37,893 nt of DNA from CBDUBH01 sp965365345 (GCA_965365345.1 CBDUBH010000026.1:1-37893), one strand, 5' to 3'. Positions 16,460-25,737 are shown, counted from the stretch's first letter. Made by a program: numbers and translations. Notes: generated from the sequence alone by a model not told the origin.

Positions 16460-18316
16460 TTGAAAATTTTTTTAAGAATTATTAGTCACATAAAACCTTA
16501 TTGGAAACATTTATCACTTTCAATAATTTCAACATTAATGTTCGCGTTGTTAAACGGCGCATCTGTTTATTTAACAATTCCGCTTCTCGATACTTTATTT
16601 CAAGAACAAAAACAAAATCAAACCGTAAGTACAGAATCAACTACCGATAAAGTTTCAAGTATAATTCCTGATTGGATAATTTCTGTTAAAGATTCCGTTT
16701 CCGATTTTTTTCATAATTTCATTTTCAGCGGCAATAAAAATGAAACATTAATTAAAATGTGCATTTTAATAATGTCCGCTTTTCTTCTCAAAAATATTTT
16801 CGGTTACCTGCAAGCATATTTTTTAGCATACGTTGAGCAAGGCGTAATTAAAGATCTGCGAAATAAAGTTTACCGCCATTTGCACAAACTTCCAATGGGA
16901 TATTTCAAAAATGAAAAAACCGGAAATTTAATTTCACGAATTATAAATGATGTTTACGTTGTGCAGACAAGTATTTCAACCGTGTTTTTCAATTTGATAC
17001 GCGAGCCGCTTACGATAATTGTTTTCTTAGGAATTGCATTTTCAATAAGCTGGAAGCTAACTTCATTTTCACTTTTCATTGTGCCGGTTTCGCTAATAGT
17101 TATAAGTTACATTGGAAGAGTTTTGCGCAGACAAAGTGCTGAACTTCAAGAAAAAATGGCTGATATTACAACCGTAATTCATGAAACAATTTCCGGTGTG
17201 AAAGTTGTAAAAGCTTTTAGCATGGAAGAATACGAAAATAAAAAATTTGAGCACGAAACAAATTTGTTTTTCAGATTGATTTTGCGAATGACAAGAATGC
17301 GGAATTTGGCAAGTCCTTTAACTGAATTTCTCGTTGTGATCATCGGAGTTTTCATTGTTTACTACGGCGGAAATTTAGTTTTGAATGAAGGCACTTTGAA
17401 GCCAAGTGAATTCCTTGGATTTCTTTTTGCAATTTTTCAATTGATGCCGCCGATAAAAGAATTAAGCAGCGTGAATAACAGAATTCAGGAATCAAGCGCG
17501 GCAGCAGAAAGAATTTTTGAAATTTTGGATACGCAGCCGGCAATTAAAAATATTGAAAATCCAAAATCTTTAAACGTATTTTCGAGTAATATCATTTTTG
17601 ATAAGGTTTCATTTCATTATGAAGATTCCGATGAATTGGTTTTAAATGAAGTTTCGTTCAATGTTAACAGGGGTGAAACCGTTGCGCTTGTTGGAAGCAG
17701 CGGTTCAGGTAAAACAACTTTGGTTGATCTGATCCCGAGATTTTATGATCCCACAGACGGAATAATTTTTATTGACGGAATTGATACAAAAGAAATTAAA
17801 ATTGAAGATCTTCGCAAACAGCTTGGAATTGTTACTCAGGAAACAGTTTTGTTCAATGATTCAATCAGAAATAATATTGCATACGGATTAGGAAATTATT
17901 CTCTCGATAAAATAATTGAAGCTGCAAAAGCAGCAAACGCTCACAATTTTATTATGGAATTTCCAAACGGCTACGATACAATTGTCGGTGAGCGTGGAGC
18001 AAAAATTTCAGGTGGACAAAGACAAAGACTTTCAATTGCACGCGCACTTTTGATAAATCCTCCGATCATGATTTTTGATGAAGCAACTTCAGCACTTGAT
18101 AATGAAAGTGAAGTTTTAGTTCAGGAAGCGATTGAAAGATTGATGAATGAAAGAACAACTTTTGTTATTGCGCACAGATTAAGCACGATCCGGAACGCAA
18201 CAAAAATAATTGTACTGGATAAAGGAAAGATTGTACAATCAGGGAATCATGATGAACTGATGAATGATGAAAAAGGAATTTACAAAAAACTTTACGCACT
18301 TCAATTCAGAGATTAA
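16460..18316 (+). CDS. MsbA-like ABC transporter, fused permease and ATPase
   Basis: A 618-residue half-transporter likely to flip lipid A or a related glycolipid across the inner membrane. The N-terminal membrane domain (about 1-330) has six hydrophobic segments and the coupling region MGYFKNEKTGNLISRIINDV. The nucleotide-binding domain has Walker A GSSGSGKTT (about 412-420), TQETVLFNDSIRNNI, signature ISGGQRQRLSIARAL (about 516), Walker B IMIFDEATSALD and the switch His in VIAHRLSTI. The start is TTG at 16460. It is two bases from the downstream ligase-like gene, indicating an operon. A multidrug exporter is possible, but the neighbours favour glycolipid export. Confidence 0.93.
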   Translation: MKIFLRIISHIKPYWKHLSLSIISTLMFALLNGASVYLTIPLLDTLFQEQKQNQTVSTESTTDKVSSIIPDWIISVKDSVSDFFHNFIFSGNKNETLIKMCILIMSAFLLKNIFGYLQAYFLAYVEQGVIKDLRNKVYRHLHKLPMGYFKNEKTGNLISRIINDVYVVQTSISTVFFNLIREPLTIIVFLGIAFSISWKLTSFSLFIVPVSLIVISYIGRVLRRQSAELQEKMADITTVIHETISGVKVVKAFSMEEYENKKFEHETNLFFRLILRMTRMRNLASPLTEFLVVIIGVFIVYYGGNLVLNEGTLKPSEFLGFLFAIFQLMPPIKELSSVNNRIQESSAAAERIFEILDTQPAIKNIENPKSLNVFSSNIIFDKVSFHYEDSDELVLNEVSFNVNRGETVALVGSSGSGKTTLVDLIPRFYDPTDGIIFIDGIDTKEIKIEDLRKQLGIVTQETVLFNDSIRNNIAYGLGNYSLDKIIEAAKAANAHNFIMEFPNGYDTIVGERGAKISGGQRQRLSIARALLINPPIMIFDEATSALDNESEVLVQEAIERLMNERTTFVIAHRLSTIRNATKIIVLDKGKIVQSGNHDELMNDEKGIYKKLYALQFRD

Positions 18317-18318
18317 AA

Positions 18319-19512
18319 ATGCAAATTGTAAATTCACGCTACAACCAAAAATATATTGTCTGGCTTTTTGCCGCTCTTTCAATTTCATTTTTACTTTCAC
18401 TTGTTACTTTGCAATTGTTTGCGGCAATTTTAGTAATTCTGTATCTAACAGAAAAATTTGAAAACAAAAAGATCGCTTTCGGCAAAATTGAAATTGCTTT
18501 TTCAATTTTTATTTTAGCAAGAATAATTTCAATTTTATTTTCAGATTTTCCTCAAGCAAGCAATCAGGCATTTTACAAAGATGCGCTTTACATTTTAGGA
18601 TTTTACGCATTCGGATTTTATTTCCGAATATTGAATATTGATTCAATAATAAAAGTTGTAAACATTTTTATCAATTCAGCTGTAGCTGTTTCAATAGTCG
18701 GAATTTTATTTTTTGTAACCAGTACAAAAGACAGAGCCGCTTCTGTAGTCTCCGGATATGCAACTTTTTCGGGATATTTACTCTGCGCATTTGCAATTCT
18801 TTTAAGCGTTAAATTTTTCGAAAAAAGAAAATTCGATTGGATAATTTTTTCTGCGAAAGCCGCGATTTTATTGACCGGAATTGTACTTGCATTAGGACGC
18901 GGTGATTTTGCTGTTGCAATAGTAATTTTTATCTTGGCAATTTTATTAAGAAAAATTAAAATCAAAGAATTTGCATTCATCGTAATTTTAACTTCGATAA
19001 TTTCAGTAATTTCATTTTCAGTAAACACCAAAGAAATTTCGGGAAGAGTTGAAAATCCAACAGGATATTCAGATAGAAATATTTTGTGGAGCCGCGCTTA
19101 TGAACTTTCCTGTGAAAATCCGGTTTTGGGATTTGGTCCACGCACTTTCAAAAATATTTTTCTTAAAGAAAATAAACTTACCGATAAACACGTTGCAAGC
19201 TGGCATAATGATTATATTACAATTTATCTTGAAAGCGGCGCACTTGGAATTTTATCATTCTTAATTTTGATTAGTATAATTTATTATTACGGAATAAGAT
19301 CAATTATTAAAAATGATAAAAACAAATTTTCTTTCAATTTAATTTTGGGAACTTTACTTGCATTAACTTCAATTTTTATGTCTGCATTTCTTTCAGGATT
19401 TATAAATAACCCAATATTATCAGTACTTTTCGCATTTTTACTTGCTCTTTTTTCTTCATTACATTTTAAAGATTCGAAATTATTTTTTACTCCGGAAAAT
19501 CTAAACCAATAA
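18319..19512 (+). CDS. O-antigen ligase/polymerase-like membrane protein (Wzy_C)
   Basis: A 397-residue protein with about ten to twelve hydrophobic segments throughout. The periplasmic loop motif of the Wzy_C/WaaL family is present near residues 265-310: NPVLGFGPRTFKNIF, then SWHNDYITIYLESGALG. Family members transfer polysaccharide to the lipid A core (WaaL) or polymerise O-units (Wzy); sequence alone does not separate the two. It begins two bases after the MsbA-like gene stop, so the two are cotranscribed. Together with the upstream glycosyltransferase it forms a small outer-membrane glycolipid module. Confidence 0.88.
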   Translation: MQIVNSRYNQKYIVWLFAALSISFLLSLVTLQLFAAILVILYLTEKFENKKIAFGKIEIAFSIFILARIISILFSDFPQASNQAFYKDALYILGFYAFGFYFRILNIDSIIKVVNIFINSAVAVSIVGILFFVTSTKDRAASVVSGYATFSGYLLCAFAILLSVKFFEKRKFDWIIFSAKAAILLTGIVLALGRGDFAVAIVIFILAILLRKIKIKEFAFIVILTSIISVISFSVNTKEISGRVENPTGYSDRNILWSRAYELSCENPVLGFGPRTFKNIFLKENKLTDKHVASWHNDYITIYLESGALGILSFLILISIIYYYGIRSIIKNDKNKFSFNLILGTLLALTSIFMSAFLSGFINNPILSVLFAFLLALFSSLHFKDSKLFFTPENLNQ

Positions 19513-19646
19513 AATGCTTCTGCATTACAAAAACTTTTTTCATTTATGATCGTCAAATTTGAACAGCAATTCATTTATTTTTTTCCAGATCAAATAAATG
19601 TTATTTTGTTTTTCTAAACTTCAAAAAAAATAATTGAGGAAACTTC

Positions 19647-20903
19647 ATGAAAAAGTTATTATTTCTGTTCATTCTTATTCTTGCAATCAATTTAAATGCA
19701 CAGGATTTCAGATTTTATTTTAATGAAGCGATGAAATGTTATCAAGAAAAAGACTACGATTGCACAATTGAAAACTTTAAAAAATCACTGGAAATTTTTC
19801 CTCAAAATAACACTACAAAATACAACCTTGCCTGCGCATACGCATTAAAAGGAAATTCAATGGAATCCGCGAATTTATTGAATGAAATTATTCCATTGGG
19901 ATTTGGTTATGATGCTGAAACCGATCCGGATTTTGATAAAATCAGAAACACAGATGAATTTAAAAAAGTGATTTCCAAAATTCAGAAAGCGAAAGTTCCG
20001 ATCAATAATAGCAAAGTTGCTTTTCAAATTAATGATAAAAAATTAATTCCGGAAAATCTGGCGTATGATAAAAGAACAAATAAATTTTTCATCGGAAGTT
20101 TATATAAAAACAAAATAATTCAATCTGATCAAAATGGAAGTTTCAAGGATTTTATATCTGAAAATCAAAATGGACTTTGGTCTGTTGCCGGAATGAAAAT
20201 AGATGAAAAGAATAATTCACTTTGGGTTTGCAGCGGAACCGGAACTCAAATGATAAATTATAATGATTCAGTTGCCGGAAGATCCGGTTTATTTCAATTC
20301 GATTTGGTAAAAGGAAATTTGATAAATAAATTTTTCGTAAATGATATAAATCAGCATTTTCTAAATGATCTTGTAATTACAAATGACGGAAATATTTATG
20401 TAACCGATAGTAATTTTCCGGCTGTTTATTTTCTTGATAAAAAAGAAGGTAAATTAAAAGTTTTTGCTGATCTGAATGGTTTGATTTTTCCAAATGGAAT
20501 TACAATTTCAGATGATCAGAAATATTTATTCGTTGCGCATTTTGCGGGAATTAAAATAATAGAAATTGAGACAAAGAATATTTTTGATTTATCTCATCCT
20601 GATAAAATACATACCGGTTTGATTGATGGTTTATATTTTTATAAAAATAATTTGCTCGCCATTCAAAACAGTAGAGTTATCAAATTTATTTTAACTGATG
20701 ATAAAATGAAAGTTACAGATCAAATAATTATTGAAGCTAACAATCCGGATTTTAATATTCCTACAACTGGAGTTATTGTTGATAATGAATTTTATTATAT
20801 CGCAAACAGTCAGCTTAGAAGTTATACATCTCCGGGAAAAATTTTCAGTGATGATAAATTAAAAGATGTCGTAATTCTAAAAATTGATTTGGATAAAAAT
20901 TAG
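19647..20903 (+). CDS. Secreted TPR plus SMP-30/NHL-like beta-propeller protein
   Basis: A 418-residue exported protein. The N-terminus MKKLLFLFILILAINLNAQ is a Sec signal peptide with likely cleavage after Ala18. Residues about 20-110 form a TPR region (FNEAMKCYQEKDYDCTIENF, then YNLACAYALKGN). Residues about 135-418 are repeated beta-strand blocks of the SMP-30/gluconolactonase or strictosidine-synthase-like propeller type (GLWSVAGMKIDEKN, FPNGITISDDQKYLFVAHF). The substrate is unknown and it may be a binding or sensing protein rather than an enzyme. GAGGAAA precedes the ATG. No tight operon partner is visible. Confidence 0.85.
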   Translation: MKKLLFLFILILAINLNAQDFRFYFNEAMKCYQEKDYDCTIENFKKSLEIFPQNNTTKYNLACAYALKGNSMESANLLNEIIPLGFGYDAETDPDFDKIRNTDEFKKVISKIQKAKVPINNSKVAFQINDKKLIPENLAYDKRTNKFFIGSLYKNKIIQSDQNGSFKDFISENQNGLWSVAGMKIDEKNNSLWVCSGTGTQMINYNDSVAGRSGLFQFDLVKGNLINKFFVNDINQHFLNDLVITNDGNIYVTDSNFPAVYFLDKKEGKLKVFADLNGLIFPNGITISDDQKYLFVAHFAGIKIIEIETKNIFDLSHPDKIHTGLIDGLYFYKNNLLAIQNSRVIKFILTDDKMKVTDQIIIEANNPDFNIPTTGVIVDNEFYYIANSQLRSYTSPGKIFSDDKLKDVVILKIDLDKN

Positions 20904-20982
20904 CAATAAATAGTTTTTGTTTTTTATAATTTTGAATTTAATTTTGAGGTAGAAAAATTCACTTATCAATTTTGCAAAAACA

Positions 20983-21663
20983 ATGAAAAATGTTGAAGAA
21001 ATAATTTCTCGATTCAGCAAATTACACAATCAAAAAAATATTGAAGGAATGGCAAGATTCGGAATTAATTCCGAAAAAGCATTCGGCGTTCCGATGCCTG
21101 TGATCAGAAAAATGGCAAAGGAAATTAAGAGAGATCACAAACTTGCGCTTCAACTTTGGGAAACTGAAATTCACGAAGCACGGATTTTAGCTGCTTTAAT
21201 TGCCGATCCGAATCAAGTTACAAATGAATTGATTGATAATTGGACGAGTGAATTTGATTCATGGGATGTTTGCGATCAATGCTGCATGAATCTTTTTGAT
21301 AAAACTTCTTTTGCTTATGAAAAGGCAATAGAATTAAGTACAAATGAAAAAGAATTTGTAAAACGTGCCGGATTTGCATTGATGGCCTCGCTTGCAATGC
21401 ATGATAAAAAGGCTGATGACAATAAATTTTTTCCTTTTTTTAATGCGATAAAACTTCAATCAAATGATGAAAGAAATTTTGTTTGGAAGTCCGTTAATTG
21501 GGCTCTTCGTCAAATTGGTAAAAGGAGCTTTTATTTGAACGGAATTGTGATTGGCGTCTCTCATGAAATTTTAGATCTAAATACAAAAGCCGGAAATAAA
21601 ATTGCTAAAAATGCGATCAAAGAATTGACGAACGAAAAAATTTTAGCAAGAATTAAAAGATGA
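20983..21663 (+). CDS. AlkD-like DNA alkylation repair protein
   Basis: A 226-residue all-helical HEAT-like-repeat protein of the DNA alkylation repair family. AlkD is a DNA glycosylase that removes N3- and N7-alkylpurines without base flipping. Family landmarks present: AFGVPMPVIRKMAKEIK near the start, FDSWDVCDQCC (about 88-98), carrying the conserved Trp and catalytic-type Asp, and WKSVNWALRQIGKRS (about 168-182) with the second conserved Trp. The gene is convergent with the YpfJ-type gene, and a palindromic repeat or terminator lies between them. No strong ribosome site is visible before the ATG. Confidence 0.9.
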   Translation: MKNVEEIISRFSKLHNQKNIEGMARFGINSEKAFGVPMPVIRKMAKEIKRDHKLALQLWETEIHEARILAALIADPNQVTNELIDNWTSEFDSWDVCDQCCMNLFDKTSFAYEKAIELSTNEKEFVKRAGFALMASLAMHDKKADDNKFFPFFNAIKLQSNDERNFVWKSVNWALRQIGKRSFYLNGIVIGVSHEILDLNTKAGNKIAKNAIKELTNEKILARIKR

Positions 21664-21711
21664 AAATGGTTTAATGCTTGAAAAGTTTGAAAGTTGCAAG
21701 AATTATAAAAG

Positions 21712-21752
21712 AAGCCGTCATTCCCGCTTGTCGGGAATCTGACGGCTTTTAT
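21712..21752. terminator. GTCATTCC-family palindrome acting as terminator
   Basis: Outer arms AAGCCGTC and GACGGCTT surround TTCCCG-CTTG-TCGGGAA and are followed by TTATTTTTT. It separates the convergent AlkD-like and YpfJ-like genes. It is the cleanest copy of the repeat family in the window. Confidence 0.75.
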
Positions 21753-21756
21753 TTTT

Positions 21757-22602
21757 TCACAAATCATTTGTGTTAAAAGTATCTCCGCCTTCCAAAGTTC
21801 CGTTTCTGTAACCTTTGTAAAACCAGCGTTTCCGTTGCTCGGAACTTCCGTGTGTAAAACTTTCGGGTACTACATATCCCTGCGTGCGTTTTTGAATATT
21901 ATCATCACCGATTTGACTTGCCGCATTTAGCGCTTCATCAATATCGCCTTCTTCTAAAATATTTTTGGTTCTATCAGCATGATGCGCCCAAACGCCGGCA
22001 AAATAATCTGCCTGCAATTCCAATCTAACCGAATATTGATTGTATTCTTCCTCACTTACTCTTGATCGCATTGATTGAACTTGCTCTGAAATTCCAAGCA
22101 GATTTTGTATATGATGCCCTACTTCATGCGCAACAACATAAGCCATTGCAAAATCTCCCGGCGCGTTGAATCTTCTGTTAAGATCATTATAAAAACTCAG
22201 ATCAATATAAATTTTGCCATCTGCCGGACAGTAAAATGGACCAACCGCCGAGCTTGACATTCCGCATGCAGATTGAACGCTGTTTGTAAAAACAACTAAT
22301 GTAGGAGGTTGATAATTACTATTTTTCTCTCTGAAAATTCTTCCCCAAGTATCTTCGGTTTCTGCAAGCACAACAGAAACAAAATCTTTCAGTTCATTTT
22401 CTTCTGCCGTGCCTTGATAATTTGTTTGAGTTTGTTCTGAACTTGGATTAAGGAAATTTAAAAGATCGCCCGGATTTCCGCCGAGTAAAAGTACAATTAA
22501 AACCAATACAATTGAACCGATTCCGCCGCCAAGCATTTTTTTGCCGCCAAATCCACGCCTGTCTTCAACATTTGAACTTCTTCGTAAATCTTTCCAACGC
22601 AT
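21757..22602 (-). CDS. ypfJ: YpfJ-type neutral zinc metallopeptidase-like membrane protein
   Basis: A 281-residue member of the YpfJ/zinc-metallopeptidase family. The basic N-terminus MRWKDLRRSSNVEDRRG followed by one membrane helix (about 27-45) is typical. The external domain has the zinc-binding motif HEVGHH starting at His159, preceded by MAYVVA, and a third-ligand candidate in LQADYFAGVWAH. CGMSSSAVGPFYCPAD and the C-terminal GYVVPESFTHGSSEQRKRWF also match the family. The biological substrate is unknown. It faces the AlkD-like gene tail to tail, with no close operon partner upstream. Confidence 0.93.
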   Translation of the reverse strand: MRWKDLRRSSNVEDRRGFGGKKMLGGGIGSIVLVLIVLLLGGNPGDLLNFLNPSSEQTQTNYQGTAEENELKDFVSVVLAETEDTWGRIFREKNSNYQPPTLVVFTNSVQSACGMSSSAVGPFYCPADGKIYIDLSFYNDLNRRFNAPGDFAMAYVVAHEVGHHIQNLLGISEQVQSMRSRVSEEEYNQYSVRLELQADYFAGVWAHHADRTKNILEEGDIDEALNAASQIGDDNIQKRTQGYVVPESFTHGSSEQRKRWFYKGYRNGTLEGGDTFNTNDL

Positions 22603-22806
22603 ATTTCATTCTTTATTTTGTGAAAGGTTATAAAATTAATTTTAATCTTTTTCTGAAATGTAAAAAGTGAAATATTAGTGAACTAAATTATTGGACTGAA
22701 ATATTGATAAGATTTAATAGAATTTTTGTGATGATGAATATAATTTTTCAGGAAAGTTTAATATGAATTTGGATTTTGGAAAATCTGAAAAGATTTTAAA
22801 AAAATA

Positions 22807-22854
22807 AAAGCCGTCTGATTCCTCCCGATTCAATCGGGACGGAATGACGGCATT
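22807..22854. repeat. GTCATTCC-family palindrome
   Basis: Arms GCCGTC and GACGGC (ending near 22851) enclose an inner hairpin CCCGATTCAATCGGG at 22824-22838. It lies about 40 bases beyond the stop of the DinB-like gene and may serve as its terminator. It is the inverted orientation of the family, with a longer core. Confidence 0.7.
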
Positions 22855-22895
22855 AAAATTCTAAACGGTAAAATTCTTAATTCAAAATTGTTAAA

Positions 22896-23396
22896 TTAAA
22901 CTTGCGGCTCCATTCCCATTGCCTGCCACTCTTCTTTTGCCGGACCGTAAAATCCCGGGACTTTCAATCCTGCCTGGCGCATTAAAACTGTAAGTTGTCC
23001 ACGATGATGAATTTGATGTGCGATCAAAATGCTTAAAGTTAAACCTTTACTCCACATTTCGCCGTACATATTAATTTCGTCTTTCAGATCTTCATCATTC
23101 CAATTATTTTTAACTGAATTTAAAACTGCATCGGAATATTTTGCGTAAGTTTCTTTAATTTCATTTGCGGAATTTGGCGCTGGTAAATTTTCATCAAAAT
23201 TTTCAATAGGAATGCCAGCGGTTTTTAACATTTCACCGAGTGAAGTTGTAATGTGCCAGGCTAAATCTTTAATTGATCTTCCGCCTTCGTACACTTTTTG
23301 ATTTAAAGATTCATCTGTTAAATTTGAGAAAAATTTCAAAGTACCTTCGCTTTCGCTTTTCCACTGATTTTCAAAATCTTCAATTTTGTAAAACAT
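22896..23396 (-). CDS. DinB-like four-helix metal-binding protein
   Basis: A 166-residue protein of the DinB/YfiT-like superfamily. Members are four-helix bundles binding a metal through three histidines and often act as thiol-dependent transferases. Candidate ligands are visible in AWHITTSLG (about residue 48) and HQIHHRGQL (about 128-136), and the C-terminal GFYGPAKEEWQAMG is typical of the group. The ATG has AGAGGAAG just upstream. It is divergent from the YbaK gene. The substrate is not predictable. Confidence 0.88.
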   Translation of the reverse strand: MFYKIEDFENQWKSESEGTLKFFSNLTDESLNQKVYEGGRSIKDLAWHITTSLGEMLKTAGIPIENFDENLPAPNSANEIKETYAKYSDAVLNSVKNNWNDEDLKDEINMYGEMWSKGLTLSILIAHQIHHRGQLTVLMRQAGLKVPGFYGPAKEEWQAMGMEPQV

Positions 23397-23502
23397 TTTT
23401 ACTTCCTCTTTTTTTTCGAAAGAATATAATTTAAACTTTTAAAATTTATTTACTATAATTATTTTGAATAAAATATTTCTTAATCTTTTTCTTTTATTTA
23501 TT

Positions 23503-23970
23503 ATGTCAAAAACAAATGCCGTTAGAATTTTAGAATCAAAAAAAATAAATCATTCAATTCACGAGTATGAAGTTAATGAAGAAGAATTAGATGCAATTTC
23601 GGTTGCTCGAAAAGTTAATGCCGCGCCTGAAAGTGTTTTTAAAACTCTGGTTGCACGAAATGATAAAAATGAGATTTTGGTATTTTGCATTCCCGGAAAT
23701 GCCGAACTTAATTTGAAAAAAGCAGCCGCCGCAAGCGAAAGTAAAAAAATTGAAATGATAAAAGTTAAAGAGCTTTTGCCGTTAACAGGTTACATTCGCG
23801 GCGGCTGCTCGCCAATCGGGATGAAAAAATTATTCCCGATTTTTATTGATGAAACCGCGCAGCTTTTCGATGAAATTTATGTAAGCGCGGGTGTTCGCGG
23901 AATGCAAATTAAAATTTCACCTTTTGATCTAAAAGAAATTATTGAAGCAGAATTTACAGATTTAATCTGA
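23503..23970 (+). CDS. ybaK: YbaK/EbsC-type Cys-tRNA(Pro) deacylase
   Basis: This enzyme hydrolyses cysteine mis-attached to tRNA(Pro), a translation quality-control step. From ATG 23503 the protein has 155 residues, the family norm. Landmarks are VFKTLVARND with the conserved Lys, CIPGNAELNLKKAAAASESKK, TGYIRGGCSPIG and the C-terminal VSAGVRGMQIKISP. An in-frame TTG at 23464 would add 13 hydrophobic residues not expected in this cytoplasmic family, so the ATG is preferred although no clear ribosome site is seen. It is followed by a terminator at 24021. Confidence 0.92.
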   Translation: MSKTNAVRILESKKINHSIHEYEVNEEELDAISVARKVNAAPESVFKTLVARNDKNEILVFCIPGNAELNLKKAAAASESKKIEMIKVKELLPLTGYIRGGCSPIGMKKLFPIFIDETAQLFDEIYVSAGVRGMQIKISPFDLKEIIEAEFTDLI

Positions 23971-24020
23971 TCAAAATTCAAAAAAAAAGATCCAAAGATG
24001 ATAAAATTATTAAAAGTTTT

Positions 24021-24055
24021 AATCCCTCTCCTTTTTATTGAAGAGGGATTTTTTG
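24021..24055 (+). terminator. Terminator after ybaK
   Basis: AATCCCTC (24021-24028) pairs with GAGGGATT (24043-24050), followed by TTTTT. It lies about 50 bases after the ybaK stop. Confidence 0.75.
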
Positions 24056-24184
24056 AATTATTATTTCTTAATCTTTTATAAACCATTTCAAAATCCGGAT
24101 TTATTTTTTTCTCCGGTAGAATTTTAATTTATTTAATTCGAAAAAAAACATTAATGTTTATAGGCAAATTTAACTTTAATATTG

Positions 24185-24565
24185 TTAAACAATCTTTCTT
24201 CCTGATTCTTTCCAGGCGTTAATACCGCCATCTAAATGCGCAACATTTTCATAACCCATATTTTTTAGCGATGCAACTGCCAATGCGGATCTTCCGCCCG
24301 ATGCACAGTAAAGGATTATTCTTTTATTCATATCGAATTCAGGTCTATAATAATTTGAAGTTGAATCGGCATAAAATTCCAGCATTCCTCTCGGCGCTAA
24401 AACTGATCCGGGAATTTGACCGTTTTGAGTGGCTTCTTCACTTTCGCGAATGTCAATCAAAACTACATTATTCCCGGCTAATTCTTCATCAACTTTATCC
24501 GGTGTTAAATTTTCAATTGATTGTTTTGCTTCAAGCACCATTTCAGAAACAGATTTATTTAACAT
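24185..24565 (-). CDS. Single-domain rhodanese-like protein
   Basis: A 126-residue rhodanese-fold protein, expected in the cytoplasm and possibly a sulfurtransferase. The CDC25-like features VLIDIRESEEATQNGQIPGS and the active loop YCASGGRSA, with catalytic Cys87, are intact. I chose ATG 24565 because a strong AAGGAGA lies about seven bases upstream; longer in-frame starts up to 24613 lack one. The cupin gene ends just upstream on the same strand, so the two may be cotranscribed. The sulfur donor and acceptor are unknown. Confidence 0.9.
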   Translation of the reverse strand: MLNKSVSEMVLEAKQSIENLTPDKVDEELAGNNVVLIDIRESEEATQNGQIPGSVLAPRGMLEFYADSTSNYYRPEFDMNKRIILYCASGGRSALAVASLKNMGYENVAHLDGGINAWKESGRKIV

Positions 24566-24632
24566 TTTATTCTCCTTTTTCAATTTATGATGATCATAAA
24601 GTTTCATAACCATTTTTAAATTTTTTCAAATT

Positions 24633-25196
24633 TCAATTTATTTTTAGCGGTGCGCCCGTAACTTTCATATCGCAATCTTCAAAAGTTTTTTTGATCAATT
24701 CTTGTGATGGCGGAGATTTCCAGGAATCAGTTATTCTGAAAAATTCTTCCATTTTACCGGCGGGCTGATAAATTACAATTACTTTTGCTTTTTCGGTAAG
24801 TTGAATAAATGCGTGCTGTATGTTTCTCGGCAGAAAAATTGTATCGCCTTTTTTCATATTGAATTTTTCATCGCCTACTTGAAATAAATATTCACCTTCA
24901 ACTATATAAAAAATTTCATCCTGAAAATAATGTAAATGTAAAGGCGGTCCGCCGTTTGGTGTGAATCCGGTTTGTTCAAAAATTCCAATTTCTCCGTTGG
25001 TATCTTTTGAAGAAATTTTCAGATCAAGTAAATTTAAAGTAACGCCTTTCATTTTGAAATGTTCGCCTTTTCTGCTTTCACCGGAATTTACCTTAAATCC
25101 TTTTTTACCAGATTGAAAAATATCAATCTTCATTTTTGAAAATAGATTTAGAGAAAATCCGGCAATTGCCGCAAAAATGAAATTTGCACGATTCAT
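24633..25196 (-). CDS. Cupin-domain protein with hydrophobic N-terminus
   Basis: About 187 residues from the ATG at 25196. The N-terminus (MNRANFIFAAIAGFSLNLFS) is hydrophobic and may be a signal or anchor. Residues about 85-160 form a cupin barrel: GGPPLHLHYFQDEIFYIVEG supplies two His and one Glu of the metal site, and LPRNIQHAFIQ the third His. Such single cupins include oxygenases, isomerases and binding proteins, and the function here is not predictable. GAAAG precedes the start. It is in line with the rhodanese gene and 56 bases downstream of the acetyltransferase gene. Confidence 0.85.
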   Translation of the reverse strand: MNRANFIFAAIAGFSLNLFSKMKIDIFQSGKKGFKVNSGESRKGEHFKMKGVTLNLLDLKISSKDTNGEIGIFEQTGFTPNGGPPLHLHYFQDEIFYIVEGEYLFQVGDEKFNMKKGDTIFLPRNIQHAFIQLTEKAKVIVIYQPAGKMEEFFRITDSWKSPPSQELIKKTFEDCDMKVTGAPLKIN

Positions 25197-25251
25197 TTTA
25201 TCTTTCAATATTATTTTAAAATGAAAAACGAAAAAAATTATCCTTCAAAAT

Positions 25252-25737
25252 TTATTTTTTATCATTCGTAATTTTTACGGGATCAATATCAAAGTGCAAT
25301 ATTTCTTCTTTTGTCCCAAATTTTTCGTAAAGATGAATAGCAGGCGGATCTTCATAATCTGCTTGAACGAAAATCACATAAGCATTTCTTTTTACTGCTT
25401 CTTCTTTTAATTTATTTATTAAATTTCCTGCAATTCCCTGTCTTCTGAATTTTTCATCAACAGCCAGATCATAAATGTAAATTTCGCTTCGCTGCTGTTC
25501 AAATTTTTTAAGTTCATAAGCCGCTAATCCGCCTACAACATTATTTTTATTTACGGCTGCCAACGCAATAAAGTAATTTTCATTTAACAATTTTATTAAA
25601 TATTTATCCGTGGGCTGATCTCCGCAGTAAATTTCTTTTTGCTCAAAAGCCTCGCCGAACAAAATCAGCATTTGCCTCATTTGCAAAATATCATCTCCGG
25701 TCAATTTTTTTATTATAATTTCATTTTTTGAAATCAT
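25252..25737 (-). CDS. GNAT acetyltransferase resembling AAC(3)-I
   Basis: A 161-residue GNAT N-acetyltransferase. Beyond the acetyl-CoA motif RRQGIAGNLI, several stretches closely follow aminoglycoside 3-N-acetyltransferase I as I remember it: FIALAAV, VVGGLAAYELKKFEQQRSE, IYIYDLAVDEKFRRQGIA, AYVIFVQADYEDPPAIHLYE and the end HFDIDPV. That makes aminoglycoside acetylation a reasonable prediction, though environmental homologues may act on other amines. It sits in an ordinary-looking chromosomal setting with no integron or transposon signs. The similarity is from memory and needs a search. Confidence 0.85.
   Translation of the reverse strand: MISKNEIIIKKLTGDDILQMRQMLILFGEAFEQKEIYCGDQPTDKYLIKLLNENYFIALAAVNKNNVVGGLAAYELKKFEQQRSEIYIYDLAVDEKFRRQGIAGNLINKLKEEAVKRNAYVIFVQADYEDPPAIHLYEKFGTKEEILHFDIDPVKITNDKK

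Noticed and set aside
22760..22806. Short frame with AGGAAA site upstream (MNLDFGK...)
   Set aside because: Only 14 codons, ending at a repeat; not supported as a gene.
24146..24159. Perfect palindrome AAACATTAATGTTT
   Set aside because: It lies between convergent gene ends, is almost purely AT, and is as likely chance as an operator.
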